Shown here in pieces: positions 5,675-5,856 of a stretch of 5,856 bases of DNA (position 1 is its first letter; each line of letters opens with the position of its first letter). The notes under the pieces were generated by a model, which was given only the letters and a program-made list of their open reading frames with translations, did not search any database and was not told the origin of the DNA. The stretch comes from Haloarculaceae archaeon (lineage in GTDB: Archaea; Halobacteriota; Halobacteria; Halobacteriales; Haloarculaceae), in assembly GCA_028274885.1 (NCBI GenBank), contig JAQCMX010000141.1, positions 1 to 5,856 of the forward strand, written 5' to 3'. A program made the position numbers and the translations under genes.

Positions 5675-5856
5675 TTTGTCTTCGTCCTCTATGTCCGAAA
5701 GCAACATAATAGCAACCCCCAAGGATCCGGTTTTGTCCTCCGGGGGCTCGTTTTCCGTCCCGTCGTTGGTCTGCTCCCCGCCGGTTTCTCCGTTATCCTC
5801 TGTTGCTGTCCGCGAACGCCTGTGGACCTCTCCACGTGACCGTACTGCTGGCGGGA
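5654..5856 (-). pseudogene. Acidic gene tail, probably truncated by the IS relic (partial)
   Basis: A minus-strand frame enters from beyond the window end and runs 66 codons to a TGA at 5654-5656. The middle is strongly haloarchaeal: RTATEDNGETGGEQTNDGTE, then NEPPEDKTGSLGVAIMLLSD and IEDEDK. The acidic, Gly/Thr-rich stretch resembles a linker or stalk, followed by a short hydrophobic patch. After DEDK the frame crosses into the IS right end (boundary near 5674). The last seven codons and the stop therefore come from the element, suggesting that the original C-terminus was cut off. The first visible residues (PPAVRSRGEVHRRSR) are basic and less convincing, so another frameshift may lie near 5805. 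No family is recognised. Confidence 0.4.

Overview
This window comes from a haloarchaeon (class Halobacteria). The proteins are rich in Asp and Glu, codons favour G or C at the third position, and the centre is a complete gene for the large subunit of the archaeal family-D DNA polymerase (DP2, polC), which bacteria lack. I cannot fix the genus.

Layout: (1) Positions 1-483, plus strand: a 160-residue acidic protein whose second half looks like a bacterial-type PH domain. (2) Positions 484-1274 hold no intact gene. On the minus strand there are traces of a decayed gene: a short ORF with a signal- or membrane-like start, a hydrophobic stretch in a second frame, and a 95-codon, strongly acidic, start-less reading frame ending at 587. 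(3) Positions 1275-4946, minus strand: polC, 1223 residues, with the catalytic NCDGDED motif, three cysteine pair sets and a PCNA-binding-like C-terminus, and no intein. (4) Positions 4946-5368, minus strand: a 140-residue PPC/DUF296 protein with its HxH...GH metal site. Its stop overlaps the polC start by one base (TAATG), so the two form an operon. (5) About 5420-5674: a relic of an IS200/IS605-type (IS1341/TnpB) element. It has the characteristic right-end hairpin and a frameshifted TnpB C-terminal tail. (6) 5654-5856, minus strand: an acidic reading frame entering from beyond the window. It is probably the tail of a gene cut by the element, because its present stop codon lies inside the element's right end.

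The functional core is the two-gene operon PPC protein - polC. PolC pairs with the small subunit DP1 (not in this window) to form the replicative polymerase PolD. The flanks on both sides look worn: gene debris on one side and insertion-sequence debris on the other. I see no CRISPR array, tRNA, rRNA or complete mobile element. I did not find a convincing new multi-gene system. The items most worth a second look are the unannotated acidic remnants and the TnpB/omegaRNA relic beside the polymerase operon.
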